Source: Rubrobacter_F sp035642415
GTDB taxonomy: Bacteria > Actinomycetota > Rubrobacteria > Rubrobacterales > Rubrobacteraceae
Assembly (NCBI GenBank): GCA_035642415.1
Contig: DASQSI010000005.1
Span: 1-39,593 of the forward strand
Direction of reading: 5' to 3'
Length of the DNA stretch: 39,593 nt
The notes beneath the pieces are model-generated. The model saw only the letters and a program-made list of their open reading frames with translations, was not told where the DNA came from and did no database searches. This document shows positions 31,411 through 39,178 of the stretch, one piece after another; the stretch's first letter is position 1, and each line of letters starts with the position of its first letter. Both the position numbers and the translations under genes were made by a program.

Positions 31411-31740
31411 TTAGCTTCTCCTTTCTGCAATCAGGAACGCATCCTGATCGAACCGGGCCTTCTCCGCCCCCGCGGCGTCGACGACCTTCACGACCGGGGT
31501 GAGGTTCTGCGTCTCACTCCCGATAACCGTGTTGAAATGGTTGGTTGCGCCGTAATCGTTTACCGCCGTAAACTCTTGTTCCTCGCCGGGAGCCAGATTC
31601 ACCTTCTTGTCTATCATGGGTGTGCTGGTGTGGGTACCATGGTCCATGATGACCGAGCGAACTCGTGCCTTCTGCTTCTCCTCTCCAGTGTTATTCACGA
31701 GGAGAAAGTACTTGGTAGGCTTTGTAATACTAGGTGTCAA
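31411..31740 (-). CDS. Hypothetical small beta-rich protein
   Basis: 109 residues, no recognised family. The sequence alternates short strands and turns (KYFLLVNNTGEEKQKARVRSV, KKVNLAPGEEQEFTAVNDYG, NLTPVVKVVDAAGAEKARF), suggesting a small beta-sandwich. There is no signal peptide or membrane helix. The TTG at 31740 gives the longest frame but has no ribosome site; the same bases spell TTGACA. The 5' end could be truncated. It lies opposite the open upstream extension of the sulfatase frame. Confidence 0.5.
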   Translation of the reverse strand: MTPSITKPTKYFLLVNNTGEEKQKARVRSVIMDHGTHTSTPMIDKKVNLAPGEEQEFTAVNDYGATNHFNTVIGSETQNLTPVVKVVDAAGAEKARFDQDAFLIAERRS

Positions 31741-31806
31741 CGAGCCGGGTTCGAGACCGGGTTCTCGGAAACCAAAACCGGGCTACGGCGGGGGTATTCG
31801 GAACTG

Positions 31807-33420
31807 ATGGAGGCAGTAGAGCTAAAGGAACGTAACGGCAAACGGCTACCGGAGCTCCGCAAAGTTTGCGGCGCCGGCAGCGGGCCTGGGACAGCGAGAA
31901 AGACCAGGAGCTGGGTGCTCTTCGGGATCCTGGCGTGTTTAGCAACCTTCCTCGCTGTTGGCTGCTCAGGCTCCGAGGCTGCGGAGTCTTCTGAGAGCAC
32001 CCAACAAGCACAAGCGTCTACTACTCGACCAAACATCATTTTCATTCTCACCGATGACCTGGACTTTGCCTCTGTGCAGCGGATGCCCACCTTGCGCTCC
32101 CAACTGATAGACAAGGGCACCTCCTTCGAGAAGACCTTTATCAGCTACCCGCTGTGTTGCCCATCGCGATCCACCATCCTCACCGGCCTTTACGTCCACA
32201 ATCACGGCGTAAAGGGCAACCAGCCCCCTAACGGGGGCTTCGAAAAGTTCCGCGATGAGGGATACGAGGAGAACTCCATCGCCGCACGCCTGCAGCAGAA
32301 CGGTTACACGACGGGCTTGTTCGGTAAGTATCTCAACCACTACACCCAGGCTGATCCTGAGCACGTCCCACCTGGCTGGGATCAGTGGTACGGCAAGCTC
32401 GACGAACAGAAGCTATACAACTACAGGATCAACGAGAACGGGGAAGTCGTCTCATACGGCAACAGTACCGAAGACTTCTTTACCGACGTGCTCTCCAAGA
32501 AGGCAACGGACTTTGTTCATCGGGCGGCATCCGATGCTACCAAACCCTTCTTCATGTACCTGGCCCCGACCGCTCCCCACGGGCCTGCGACCCCCGCCGA
32601 GCGTCACAAGGACGCTTTCGCTGACGAAACGGCTCCCCGTCCTCCGTCCTTTGACGAGGAAGATGTCTCGGACAAACCTTCCTACGTTAGAGACATCGAC
32701 CGCATTTCCGACGATCAGGCCTCGAACATCGATGAGCGCTACCGCAATCGTCTGGGAAGCATGCTAGCCGTCGACGAGATGGTCGACTCCCTTATACGGG
32801 AGTTAGAAGCCGATGGGGCCCTCGACAACACCTTCATCTTCTTTACCTCAGATAACGGCTTCCACCAGGGCGAGCATCGCATAAAGCAAGGGAAAAGGAC
32901 GCCGTACGAGGAGTCCGCCCACGTGCCCCTCTTCGTTCGGGGCCCGGGAGTCCCCGCAGGATCCGAGGTAGAAAAGCTGGTCGTCAACACCGACTTCGCC
33001 CCGACCTTTGCGGACCTTGCGGGTATGTCGTTCCCGGCCGACGGGCGTTCGCTTAAGCCACTGTTACTCGGCGACGATCCCTCGTGGCGCTCGGCTATAT
33101 TACTGGAAGGGTTCACCAACCAAGGAGAGGGCCAGCAAGCAGGCGGCAAGACAGGAAAAGGTAAGGGCAAGGGGAAAGCTAAGGGCGACCAGTCCGGCTT
33201 ACCCGCCTACGAGGCCATTAGGACCGAGACCCGCAAATACGTCGAATACGACAACGGAGATAGAGAACTCTACGACCTCCAAGCCGACCCTTACGAATTA
33301 AACAGCGCACCCGAGAGCATCGACCCCTCTGTCACCGAGGAGGATCTAAAGACGAGGCTGGACGCTCTCAGTAGCTGTGCTGGTGATGGGGGGTGTCAAA
33401 AGGCCGAGGATGCCTCATAG
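31807..33420 (+). CDS. Lipoprotein sulfatase (arylsulfatase/GlcNAc-6-sulfatase type)
   Basis: 537 residues. The N-terminal hydrophobic segment ends in a lipobox-like LAVGC (Cys53), so it is exported and probably lipid-anchored. The sulfatase core starts NIIFILTDDLD (calcium-binding Asp83/Asp84) and carries CCPSR at 117-121, where Cys117 fits CxPSR and would become formylglycine. APHGPATPAERH and FFTSDNGFHQGEHRIKQGK are further metal and substrate motifs. A Lys/Gly-rich low-complexity insert (GKTGKGKGKGKAKG) sits near residue 450. The frame is open back to 31537, but ATG 31807 precedes the signal. A formylglycine-generating enzyme is not in this window. Confidence 0.88.
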   Translation: MEAVELKERNGKRLPELRKVCGAGSGPGTARKTRSWVLFGILACLATFLAVGCSGSEAAESSESTQQAQASTTRPNIIFILTDDLDFASVQRMPTLRSQLIDKGTSFEKTFISYPLCCPSRSTILTGLYVHNHGVKGNQPPNGGFEKFRDEGYEENSIAARLQQNGYTTGLFGKYLNHYTQADPEHVPPGWDQWYGKLDEQKLYNYRINENGEVVSYGNSTEDFFTDVLSKKATDFVHRAASDATKPFFMYLAPTAPHGPATPAERHKDAFADETAPRPPSFDEEDVSDKPSYVRDIDRISDDQASNIDERYRNRLGSMLAVDEMVDSLIRELEADGALDNTFIFFTSDNGFHQGEHRIKQGKRTPYEESAHVPLFVRGPGVPAGSEVEKLVVNTDFAPTFADLAGMSFPADGRSLKPLLLGDDPSWRSAILLEGFTNQGEGQQAGGKTGKGKGKGKAKGDQSGLPAYEAIRTETRKYVEYDNGDRELYDLQADPYELNSAPESIDPSVTEEDLKTRLDALSSCAGDGGCQKAEDAS

Positions 33421-33561
33421 TACATTAGTTGGCGATCGCTAGCTCAATGGCTGATATACGGGCGATGTGTGGACAGCTTTCTCACCACACTCTGCGTCAT
33501 CAATACGGCCGCTCCGCGTGGGAGATCGCCGATTCTTCTCTATCTGCGGGAGGCTTTTGGC

Positions 33562-33870
33562 TCATAGTATCTCTTCGCTGAGCATCTCAGGGGCCACAAG
33601 GTCGCGGTACTCATCGAGGTGGCGCTCGATGAAACCCGCGATGAACGGGCAGAACGGCATTACCTCCAGTCCCCGGGCGCGCGTGTCGTCGAGCGCCGCT
33701 CGGGCCAGCCGGCTGCCCAGGCCCAGGCCCTCGTAGGACTCGTAGACTTCGGTGTGCACGAAGGCGATCCGCCCGCGGCCCAGGCCGTACTGAGCGTAGC
33801 CTGCCAGCTCGCCGTCCGCCCAGACCTCGTAACGGTTTTCGGTTGGGTTGTTGTGGACCTCGGCGTTCAT
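33562..33870 (-). CDS. Small GNAT-type acetyltransferase (YjdJ-like)
   Basis: 102 residues, matching the short single-domain acetyltransferase family: VHNNPTENRYEVWADGELAGYAQYGLG, FVHTEVYESYEGLGLGSRLARAALDDTRARGLEVMPFCPFIAGFIERH. ATG 33870 has GGAGG seven bases upstream on the minus strand; the frame extends to 33990 without homology. It is 40 bases downstream of doxX in the same direction, so they probably form one operon. Confidence 0.9.
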   Translation of the reverse strand: MNAEVHNNPTENRYEVWADGELAGYAQYGLGRGRIAFVHTEVYESYEGLGLGSRLARAALDDTRARGLEVMPFCPFIAGFIERHLDEYRDLVAPEMLSEEIL

Positions 33871-33910
33871 GAGCAAACCTCCGCCAGATCCATTTAGCTC
33901 TCCTTTCTCT

Positions 33911-34345
33911 CTACCAAAGAATGCCCAGCGCGCTCGCGAGGGTGGGGACACCCAGCACACTATCGAGGCTGAGCGTTCCAGCCCCGGCAAGCAGTAGGGT
34001 CAGCGCCATTCCAGCGAGTGCCAGGTTGAACTCGTAGCCACCATTCTGGGCAAAAAACCCGTTCTTCAGATGCACCGTGAGCACGGCGACCACCATCACC
34101 GCGATCAGGGCCAGCGCCGCGAGGGGCGTCAGGAACCCAACCGCGACCAGGATTCCCCCGATGAACTCGGCAAGCGCCGCGAGAACTGCCATCGGGTAAG
34201 GCGGCTTTATACCGAGTTGCTTGAGGAACCCAGCCGTACCCTTGAGCCCCGGCCCACCGAAGGAACCGAACAGCTTCTGAGCACCGTGGGCGACAAAGAT
34301 CACGCCCAACACCAGCCTCAACGCCAGTAACCCAAGGTTTACCAT
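33911..34345 (-). CDS. DoxX family membrane protein
   Basis: 144 residues with four transmembrane helices: LGLLALRLVLGVIFVAHGAQKLFG, AVLAALAEFIGGILVAVGFL, LAALALIAVMVVAVLTVHL and LALAGMALTLLLAGAG. The HGAQKLFG and FAQNGGYEFNL motifs mark the DoxX/DoxD family, some members of which act in redox or thiosulfate metabolism. GGAGG lies ahead of ATG 34345. It is driven by a consensus promoter with an operator-like palindrome and is divergent from hxlR. Confidence 0.92.
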   Translation of the reverse strand: MVNLGLLALRLVLGVIFVAHGAQKLFGSFGGPGLKGTAGFLKQLGIKPPYPMAVLAALAEFIGGILVAVGFLTPLAALALIAVMVVAVLTVHLKNGFFAQNGGYEFNLALAGMALTLLLAGAGTLSLDSVLGVPTLASALGILW

Positions 34346-34360
34346 TTGTAACCTCCTTAT

Positions 34361-34377
34361 AGTTATTTAGTATAACT
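34361..34377. promoter_or_regulatory. Palindromic operator between doxX and hxlR
   Basis: AGTTAT-TTAGT-ATAACT is a perfect inverted repeat at the expected transcription start of doxX. A second AGTTAT half-site is at 34397-34402, touching the doxX -35. The divergent HxlR protein is the obvious candidate ligand, by analogy with other HxlR regulators. Confidence 0.6.
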
Positions 34378-34378
34378 A

Positions 34379-34407
34379 AGTATAGATCTGTATGTAAGTT
34401 ATGTCAA
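34379..34407 (-). promoter_or_regulatory. Consensus doxX promoter
   Basis: On the minus strand TTGACA (34407-34402), exactly 17 bases, then TATACT (34384-34379). The predicted start is near 34372, inside the palindrome. Confidence 0.85.
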
Positions 34408-34436
34408 ACCTGCGGCCATGGTAGACTGTGGTTGTC

Positions 34437-34805
34437 ATGATAGGTTCCTCCAATGAGGATCGTTCGCAGAGGTTCTGTCCCAGGTACCAGCGAGCGGTCG
34501 AGATCGTAGGTCGTCGCTGGAGCGGAGCTATACTGCGAGCGATGCTCGCGGGGGCTTCGCGCTTTGGTGAGATACAGGAGGCGATCCCGGCCCTTTCGAA
34601 CCGGATGCTCTCGGAGCGGCTCAGGGAGTTCGAGGCCGAGGGTATAGTCGAGCGGACGGTGGTGCCCGAAAGGCCGGTACGCGTAGAGTATCGTCTCACC
34701 GAGAAGGGGAGCGCTCTGAACGCCGTGGTGGAGGGTTTATCCCTGTGGGCAGACGAGTGGATTGAGCTCGAAGAGTCAGAGCAGAGCGTAGAGGAGCATT
34801 TATGA
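34437..34805 (+). CDS. HxlR family transcriptional regulator
   Basis: 122 residues from ATG 34437 (a GTG at 34428 is an alternative; neither has a good ribosome site). The HxlR winged helix is plain: CPRYQRAVEIVGRRWSGAILRAMLAGASRFGEIQEAIPALSNRMLSERLREFEAEGIVERTV, then VEYRLTEKGSALNAVVEGLSLWADEW. The conserved N-terminal Cys, used for redox or electrophile sensing in some members, is present. Its stop overlaps the CDGSH gene start (ATGA), so the two are one operon. It likely controls both itself and doxX. Confidence 0.92.
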   Translation: MIGSSNEDRSQRFCPRYQRAVEIVGRRWSGAILRAMLAGASRFGEIQEAIPALSNRMLSERLREFEAEGIVERTVVPERPVRVEYRLTEKGSALNAVVEGLSLWADEWIELEESEQSVEEHL

Positions 34806-35452
34806 CCAGAAAAGCCTACCGCTCGGAGAAGATAACGGTCTCGTTCGACCTGCAGCGCTGCATCCACGCAAGGGAGTGCGTCGGGGGCCTGCCCGAGGTC
34901 TTCGACACCGAAAAGCGGCCCTGGATACAGCCGGAGAAATCCGACCCCGATCGTGTGGCCGAGGTCGTGGTGCGTTGTCCCACCGGCGCCCTGCAATTCG
35001 AACGCATAGACGGCGGAGCCGGGGAACCCGTACCGAGCCGAAACATCGTTACGGTCGCCGCCAGCGGACCACTCTACGTCCGGGGCGATACCGAGATAAG
35101 AGATTCCACCGGCACCACCATCCTAGAAGATACCCGTGTAGCTCTTTGCCGCTGTGGCGAATCCATGAACAAACCCTTCTGCGACAACAGCCACAGGCAA
35201 GCTAATTTCAGAGACGCCGGTTTTCTGGGGGAAAGCCGGCTCGCATCGGGGGCTGATGCGGACGGTCGAAAGCTTCGGATCGTCCCTGCGGTAGATGGCC
35301 CGCTTATCCTAAACGGGGAGGTCGAGATCCGGAGCGCCGACGGCGAGACCTCCTACCGCGGAACCAAGGCTGCCTTGTGCCGGTGTGGCCAGTCTGCGAA
35401 CAAACCTTTCTGCGATGGCAGCCACGCCAGGACGGGCTGGCGCGATGACTGA
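34802..35452 (+). CDS. Ferredoxin-like (Fer4_19) plus double CDGSH iron-sulfur protein
   Basis: 216 residues with three predicted metal sites. Residues about 12-66 resemble the divergent mono-cluster 4Fe-4S ferredoxin domain (Cys20, Cys26 and Cys59; DLQRCIHARECVGGLPEVF, VVRCPTGAL). Two CDGSH [2Fe-2S] modules follow: CRCGESMNKPFCDNSH and CRCGQSANKPFCDGSH, each with the Cys-x-Cys...Cys-x3-His pattern; the first has Asn for Gly. MitoNEET-like domains carry or sense redox-active clusters. Operon with HxlR and divergent DoxX suggest one redox-stress module. ATG overlaps the hxlR stop by four bases. Confidence 0.9.
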   Translation: MTRKAYRSEKITVSFDLQRCIHARECVGGLPEVFDTEKRPWIQPEKSDPDRVAEVVVRCPTGALQFERIDGGAGEPVPSRNIVTVAASGPLYVRGDTEIRDSTGTTILEDTRVALCRCGESMNKPFCDNSHRQANFRDAGFLGESRLASGADADGRKLRIVPAVDGPLILNGEVEIRSADGETSYRGTKAALCRCGQSANKPFCDGSHARTGWRDD

Positions 35453-35605
35453 ATTGTAGAGCTCGGAAGAACCATGCTCCTCTACCCAACGTACAGAGGT
35501 AGAGACTTAACTGGCACAATACTCTCGTCGATTCACGAACGAACAATAAAGTCTGGTTCCGAAGGAAGGAGTCATCAGTGTCTGAACTGCAAACCCTGAT
35601 GACTG

Positions 35606-36418
35606 GTGTTCGGCGAGCCGCCACGTTGGTACGATGGTCGTCTCTGGTTCTCCGACATGGGCGCATACGAGGTTGTTGCCGTCGATCTCGAGGGCACGAG
35701 CGAGGTCATCGCCTGTGTTCCGGCAATGCCTAGGGGCGCAGGCTGGCTTCCCGAGGGGTGCCTGCTCATCGTCTCGGCGCTCGACGGGCGTCTGCTGCGC
35801 AGGAAGCCCGACGGGTCGCTGGTGACCCATGCCGACCTGAGCAGCCTGGATGAACATCCCTGGAGCGACATGGTCGTGGACGGCCGGGGCAACGCCTACA
35901 TCGGCAACATCGGCTTCGACTTTCCAGGCGGCGAGTTCGCCCCCGGCATCGTCGCCCTGGTCACCCCCGACGGTTCGGCTCAGCAGGTAGCGGATGACGT
36001 AGCATTCCCCAATGGCATGGCCGTGACGCCCGACAACTCGACGCTGATCCTGGCCGAGTCCTACGCCAACAGGCTCACGGCCTTCGACATCGTGGCTGAC
36101 GGCAGCCTGTCGAATCGGCGGGTGTGGGTCGACCTCGATAGCGGAGTTCCCGACGGCATCTGTCTCGACGCCGAAAATGCCGTCTGGTATGGCGACGTCC
36201 CTAACAAACGTTGCGTGCGCGTTCGTGAAGGCGGTGAGGTGCTGCAAGCAATCGCCCCTGACCGCGGCTGCTTCGCTTGCACGCTCGGGGGTGTGGACAG
36301 GAGAACACTGTTCCTAATGGCGGCCGAGTTCTCAGCGGACAGCATGGCTGGCGACGGGCCAAGGACGGGCCAGGTGCTCACTGTTGAGGCACCCGCACCG
36401 GGCGTCGGCTGGCCGTAG
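35606..36418 (+). CDS. SMP-30/gluconolactonase family protein, 5' frameshift
   Basis: A six-bladed beta-propeller lactonase-like protein, 270 residues in the open frame. Family features: FGEPPRWYDGRLWFSDMGAYEVVAVDLEG, DMVVDGRGNAYIGNIGFDF, FPNGMAVTPDNSTLILAESYANRLTAFDI and DGICLDAENAVWYGDV, which include the usual Glu, Asn and Asp metal ligands. The original start seems to be GTG 35578, which has AAGGAG at 35566-35571 and encodes SELQTLMTG, the normal family N-terminus. That frame is shifted relative to the body by a loss of two bases (or equivalent) near 35605. Translation from GTG 35606 lacks a ribosome site, so expression may be poor. Confidence 0.75.
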   Translation: MFGEPPRWYDGRLWFSDMGAYEVVAVDLEGTSEVIACVPAMPRGAGWLPEGCLLIVSALDGRLLRRKPDGSLVTHADLSSLDEHPWSDMVVDGRGNAYIGNIGFDFPGGEFAPGIVALVTPDGSAQQVADDVAFPNGMAVTPDNSTLILAESYANRLTAFDIVADGSLSNRRVWVDLDSGVPDGICLDAENAVWYGDVPNKRCVRVREGGEVLQAIAPDRGCFACTLGGVDRRTLFLMAAEFSADSMAGDGPRTGQVLTVEAPAPGVGWP

Positions 36419-36551
36419 CAGAGCGGTATCCCAGCGTCCTTCCTGCGAACAATGCTCAGCACAACCGAAGCCTACAAGGTTGGCCGTCGGGATGGCCCTC
36501 ACTAAGAGCCGCATCCTTACAAAACAGGCTCTAAGAGAGGGAGGAACGTTT
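36419..36551. other. Short intergenic stretch before small ORF
   Basis: No gene, repeat or clear promoter seen. It leads into the GGGAGG ribosome site of the next small ORF. Confidence 0.4.
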
Positions 36552-36656
36552 ATGCTCCAAGAAGCCGTTTCGTCGAGGTCGTCTTATTTGTGGAGCGGGC
36601 TAGTGGCAAAGGGCGAGCTACGGCAGCTGTTAGATATGCTGTACGACGAGCCGTAG
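36552..36656 (+). CDS. Possible 34-residue protein with strong ribosome site
   Basis: ATG 36552 is seven bases after GGGAGG (36539-36544). The peptide is polar and helix-prone (SSRSSYLWSGLVAKGELRQLLDMLYDEP at the end), with no membrane segment. A candidate terminator follows 26 bases after its stop. The ribosome site and terminator support a real short gene; the sequence is unrecognised. Confidence 0.4.
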   Translation: MLQEAVSSRSSYLWSGLVAKGELRQLLDMLYDEP

Positions 36657-36681
36657 ACCGATAGGCCTAGAGAACCTCTGA

Positions 36682-36717
36682 AGCGCGAGGGAGTAGTAGG
36701 GCCCAGGCGCTCTTTTT
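36682..36717 (+). terminator. Candidate terminator after the 34-residue ORF
   Basis: AGCGC (36682-36686) pairs with GCGCT (36707-36711), with an inner GGG/CCC pairing, and CTTTTT follows. The stem is interrupted, so strength is moderate. Confidence 0.5.
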
Positions 36718-36840
36718 ATGCTCTCTTACCCTTCCCAAGTTTCCAACAACCACCATAATAGGCAACACAGCAGCCCCACAGGGTAGGAACAAGCTTTAGA
36801 CTATCCTAGTTACAAGGCCACGAGAGGTTGTAGTTTTTAG

Positions 36841-37044
36841 GGGGCGTTCACGATCGACAGAATCCTCTACCGACAGTTCGCTGGCGCTATAGCAGATGAG
36901 ATCCTGTGGCGTCTCAGACAGGACCAGGACTACATGGATAAGTTCCACATAGAAGAGGTGGGCGAACGGATAGGTATAGACCGCGAAACGACCATCGGGA
37001 TATTCTTGGGCCTTGCGGGCGAGGTATGCTGTTATACTCGCTAG
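36841..37044 (+). pseudogene. Helix-rich protein remnant without a start codon
   Basis: A frame between TAG 36838 and TAG 37042 reads like part of a real protein: DRILYRQFAGAIADEILWRLRQDQ, then FHIEEVGERIGIDRETTIGIFLGLAGEV, suggestive of a helix-turn-helix-like fold. No ATG, GTG or TTG precedes this homology-like part; the only ATG is internal at 36934 (36 codons). It ends two bases before pcrA and contains the pcrA promoter, so it is probably a 5'-truncated gene. The rest of 36718-36840 is AT-rich and shows nothing. Confidence 0.4.
37030..37038 (+). promoter_or_regulatory. Extended -10 promoter of pcrA, probable leaderless start
   Basis: TGTTATACT combines the TGn extension and a TATACT -10. 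Seven bases separate it from GTG 37046, so transcription should begin at the start codon. No ribosome site is present. Confidence 0.6.
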
Positions 37045-37045
37045 C

Positions 37046-39178
37046 GTGCTCCTGGATCAGCTAAACGGTACCCAGCTCAAGGCCGTTACGCACACCGAAG
37101 GACCGCTACTCATCCTCGCCGGGGCTGGTAGCGGCAAGACGCGTGTGCTGACGCACAGGATCGCTTACCTCATAGATGAGGGGTTTGCGGCACCCGACGA
37201 GGTACTCGCCATAACCTTCACCAATAAGGCCGCCCGCGAGATGAAAGATCGAGTGGCGCTCCTCGTGGGGCCCGAGTCGCGCAAGATGTGGGTCTCGACC
37301 TTTCACGCCTTCTGCGCTCGTATCTTGCGGGTCCATGCCGAAAAGCTCGGGTACAAAAAAGAATTTACGATCTACGACTCCGCCGATCAAGTTCGGCTCA
37401 TACGGCGCTGCATCGTCGAGCTTAATAAGGACCCTAAAAGGTTCAACCCCAAGTCGTTCCATACCCAGATCTCCGCCGCCAAGAACCTACTCATGGATGC
37501 CAACGACTATCTGCGACAGACCGAGGGCTACATAGCCGAGAACGTCGCTGAGGTCTATGAGCTCTACCAGAAGCGGCTCTACGAAAACAATGCGATGGAC
37601 TTCGATGATTTGATCATGCAGACCGTCGCGCTGTTGGAGGTCTTCCAGGAGGTCCGCGATCGCTATCAGACGCGCTTTAAGTACATCCATGTGGACGAGT
37701 ACCAGGATACGAACCATGCCCAGTACCGGCTGGTGAACCTCCTAGCCGCAGCCCATCGCAACCTGTGTGTGGTAGGGGACGACGATCAGTCGGTGTACTC
37801 TTGGCGCGGAGCGGATATCCAGAATATCCTCGACTTCGAGCGCGACTACCCGGAGACGAAGGTAGTCAAGCTGGAGCAAAACTACCGCTCGACCCAAACG
37901 ATCCTGAACGCGGCGAATGCGGTGGTGGCGAATAATGCTTCGCGGAAGGCGAAGAAGCTGTGGACGGCTGGGGAGGAGGGCGAGCGCATTCGCGTCTTCA
38001 CGGCTGCCGATGACTACGCAGAGGCTCGATTCGTAGTATCGGAAATACAACGGCTTGCGGACGCTGGGGCTTCCTTGAGGAACGTCGCAGTTTTCTACCG
38101 GACCAATGCGCAGAGCCGGACGCTGGAAGACGTGCTGGTGCGGGAGGGGGTACCGTACCAGATCGTTGGGGGCGTCAGGTTCTACGAGCGGGCAGAGATC
38201 AAGGACGCTGTGGCCTACCTTTTGGTCATCTCCAACAAAGATGACTCTGTCTCCTTGGAGCGGATCATCAACGTCCCAAAGAGGGGGATCGGAGCAACCT
38301 CGGTCGGCAAGCTTCGGGAGTACGCCTCACTGAATGGCATTTCCTTGTACGATGCTCTCGGCGAGGCGAAGGAGGCCGGGCTTACGGGGGCAGCCTGCAA
38401 AGCTTGCTCTCTGGTGCGAAACCTCTTCGAGGGGTGGCGGGTTGCTTCGAGGGAGGTGTCACCGGCAGAGCTTATAGATGCGGTTCTGGAAGAGTCAGGC
38501 TACAGGCGGGAGCTCGAGGCGGAGGGTACGGTAGAGGCCGAGTCGCGCCTGGAGAACATTCAGGAGCTTATAAACGCCGCCGCGGAGTACGAGCGTGTCG
38601 AGCCGGAGGCGACGCTGGAAGGCTTCTTGCAGGAGCAGGCACTGTACTCAGAGGCGGACAATCTCACGAGCGAGGGAGCTGTTACGCTGATGACGCTCCA
38701 CAACGCTAAAGGCTTGGAGTTCGGTCACGTCTTCGTGGTGGGTATGGAGGAGGGGACCTTCCCGCATGCACGTTCGCTCGACGAGCAGAACCTTGAGGAG
38801 GAGAGGCGGTTATGCTACGTCGGGATCACGCGGGCCAAGAAGACGCTCACGCTCACGCATGCCCGTGTGCGCTCGACCTACGGCGGACTCGAGTATCAGA
38901 TGCCCTCGCGCTTTCTCTCGGAGATCCCGGAGAGGTTCAAGGTCGGCTCCGTTCCTGGTTCTTCGTTGGGCCGTGGCGGATGGGGCATGGCTTTGCCTCA
39001 CAGACGTGAGCCCGAACGCGCCGCGGCTCCGGTAGGCTATAGCGCAGGGGAGAAGGTGCGGCACGCAAGGTTCGGGGTTGGGGAGGTAGTCGAGGCGCAA
39101 AGAGGGAAGGTCGTCGTACGGTTTGGCTCCCAGGAGAGGATCTTCGTGCCGGAGTTGGCACCTTTGAGCAAGGCATAG
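37046..39178 (+). CDS. pcrA: ATP-dependent 3'-5' DNA helicase PcrA/UvrD
   Basis: SF1A helicase acting in nucleotide-excision repair and replication-fork processing; 710 residues. Motif I is LILAGAGSGKTRVLTHR (Lys31). Others are Ia ITFTNKAAREMKDRV, II VDEYQDTNHAQY, III VVGDDDQSVYSWRGADI, IV KLEQNYRSTQTIL, V VTLMTLHNAKGLEFGHVFV and VI EERRLCYVGITRAKK. The C-terminal Tudor-like domain typical of PcrA is present (KVRHARFGVGEVVEAQRGKVVVRFG). GTG 37046 is selected because the frame upstream to 37013 contains the promoter; the protein then begins LLDQLNGTQLKAV, the usual N-terminus. Confidence 0.95.
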   Translation: MLLDQLNGTQLKAVTHTEGPLLILAGAGSGKTRVLTHRIAYLIDEGFAAPDEVLAITFTNKAAREMKDRVALLVGPESRKMWVSTFHAFCARILRVHAEKLGYKKEFTIYDSADQVRLIRRCIVELNKDPKRFNPKSFHTQISAAKNLLMDANDYLRQTEGYIAENVAEVYELYQKRLYENNAMDFDDLIMQTVALLEVFQEVRDRYQTRFKYIHVDEYQDTNHAQYRLVNLLAAAHRNLCVVGDDDQSVYSWRGADIQNILDFERDYPETKVVKLEQNYRSTQTILNAANAVVANNASRKAKKLWTAGEEGERIRVFTAADDYAEARFVVSEIQRLADAGASLRNVAVFYRTNAQSRTLEDVLVREGVPYQIVGGVRFYERAEIKDAVAYLLVISNKDDSVSLERIINVPKRGIGATSVGKLREYASLNGISLYDALGEAKEAGLTGAACKACSLVRNLFEGWRVASREVSPAELIDAVLEESGYRRELEAEGTVEAESRLENIQELINAAAEYERVEPEATLEGFLQEQALYSEADNLTSEGAVTLMTLHNAKGLEFGHVFVVGMEEGTFPHARSLDEQNLEEERRLCYVGITRAKKTLTLTHARVRSTYGGLEYQMPSRFLSEIPERFKVGSVPGSSLGRGGWGMALPHRREPERAAAPVGYSAGEKVRHARFGVGEVVEAQRGKVVVRFGSQERIFVPELAPLSKA

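Noticed and set aside
31735..31740. TTGACA as a -35 box on the minus strand
   Set aside because: No convincing -10 occurs 16-18 bases downstream; the bases may instead be the TTG start of the small beta-rich gene.
31738..31770. tRNA T-arm-like sequence (GGGTTCGAGACCGGG)
   Set aside because: The stem has a G-G mismatch, and no acceptor, D-arm or anticodon arm can be built upstream.
35507..36247. 246-codon minus-strand open frame
   Set aside because: Antisense shadow of the SMP-30 gene, no recognisable protein features.
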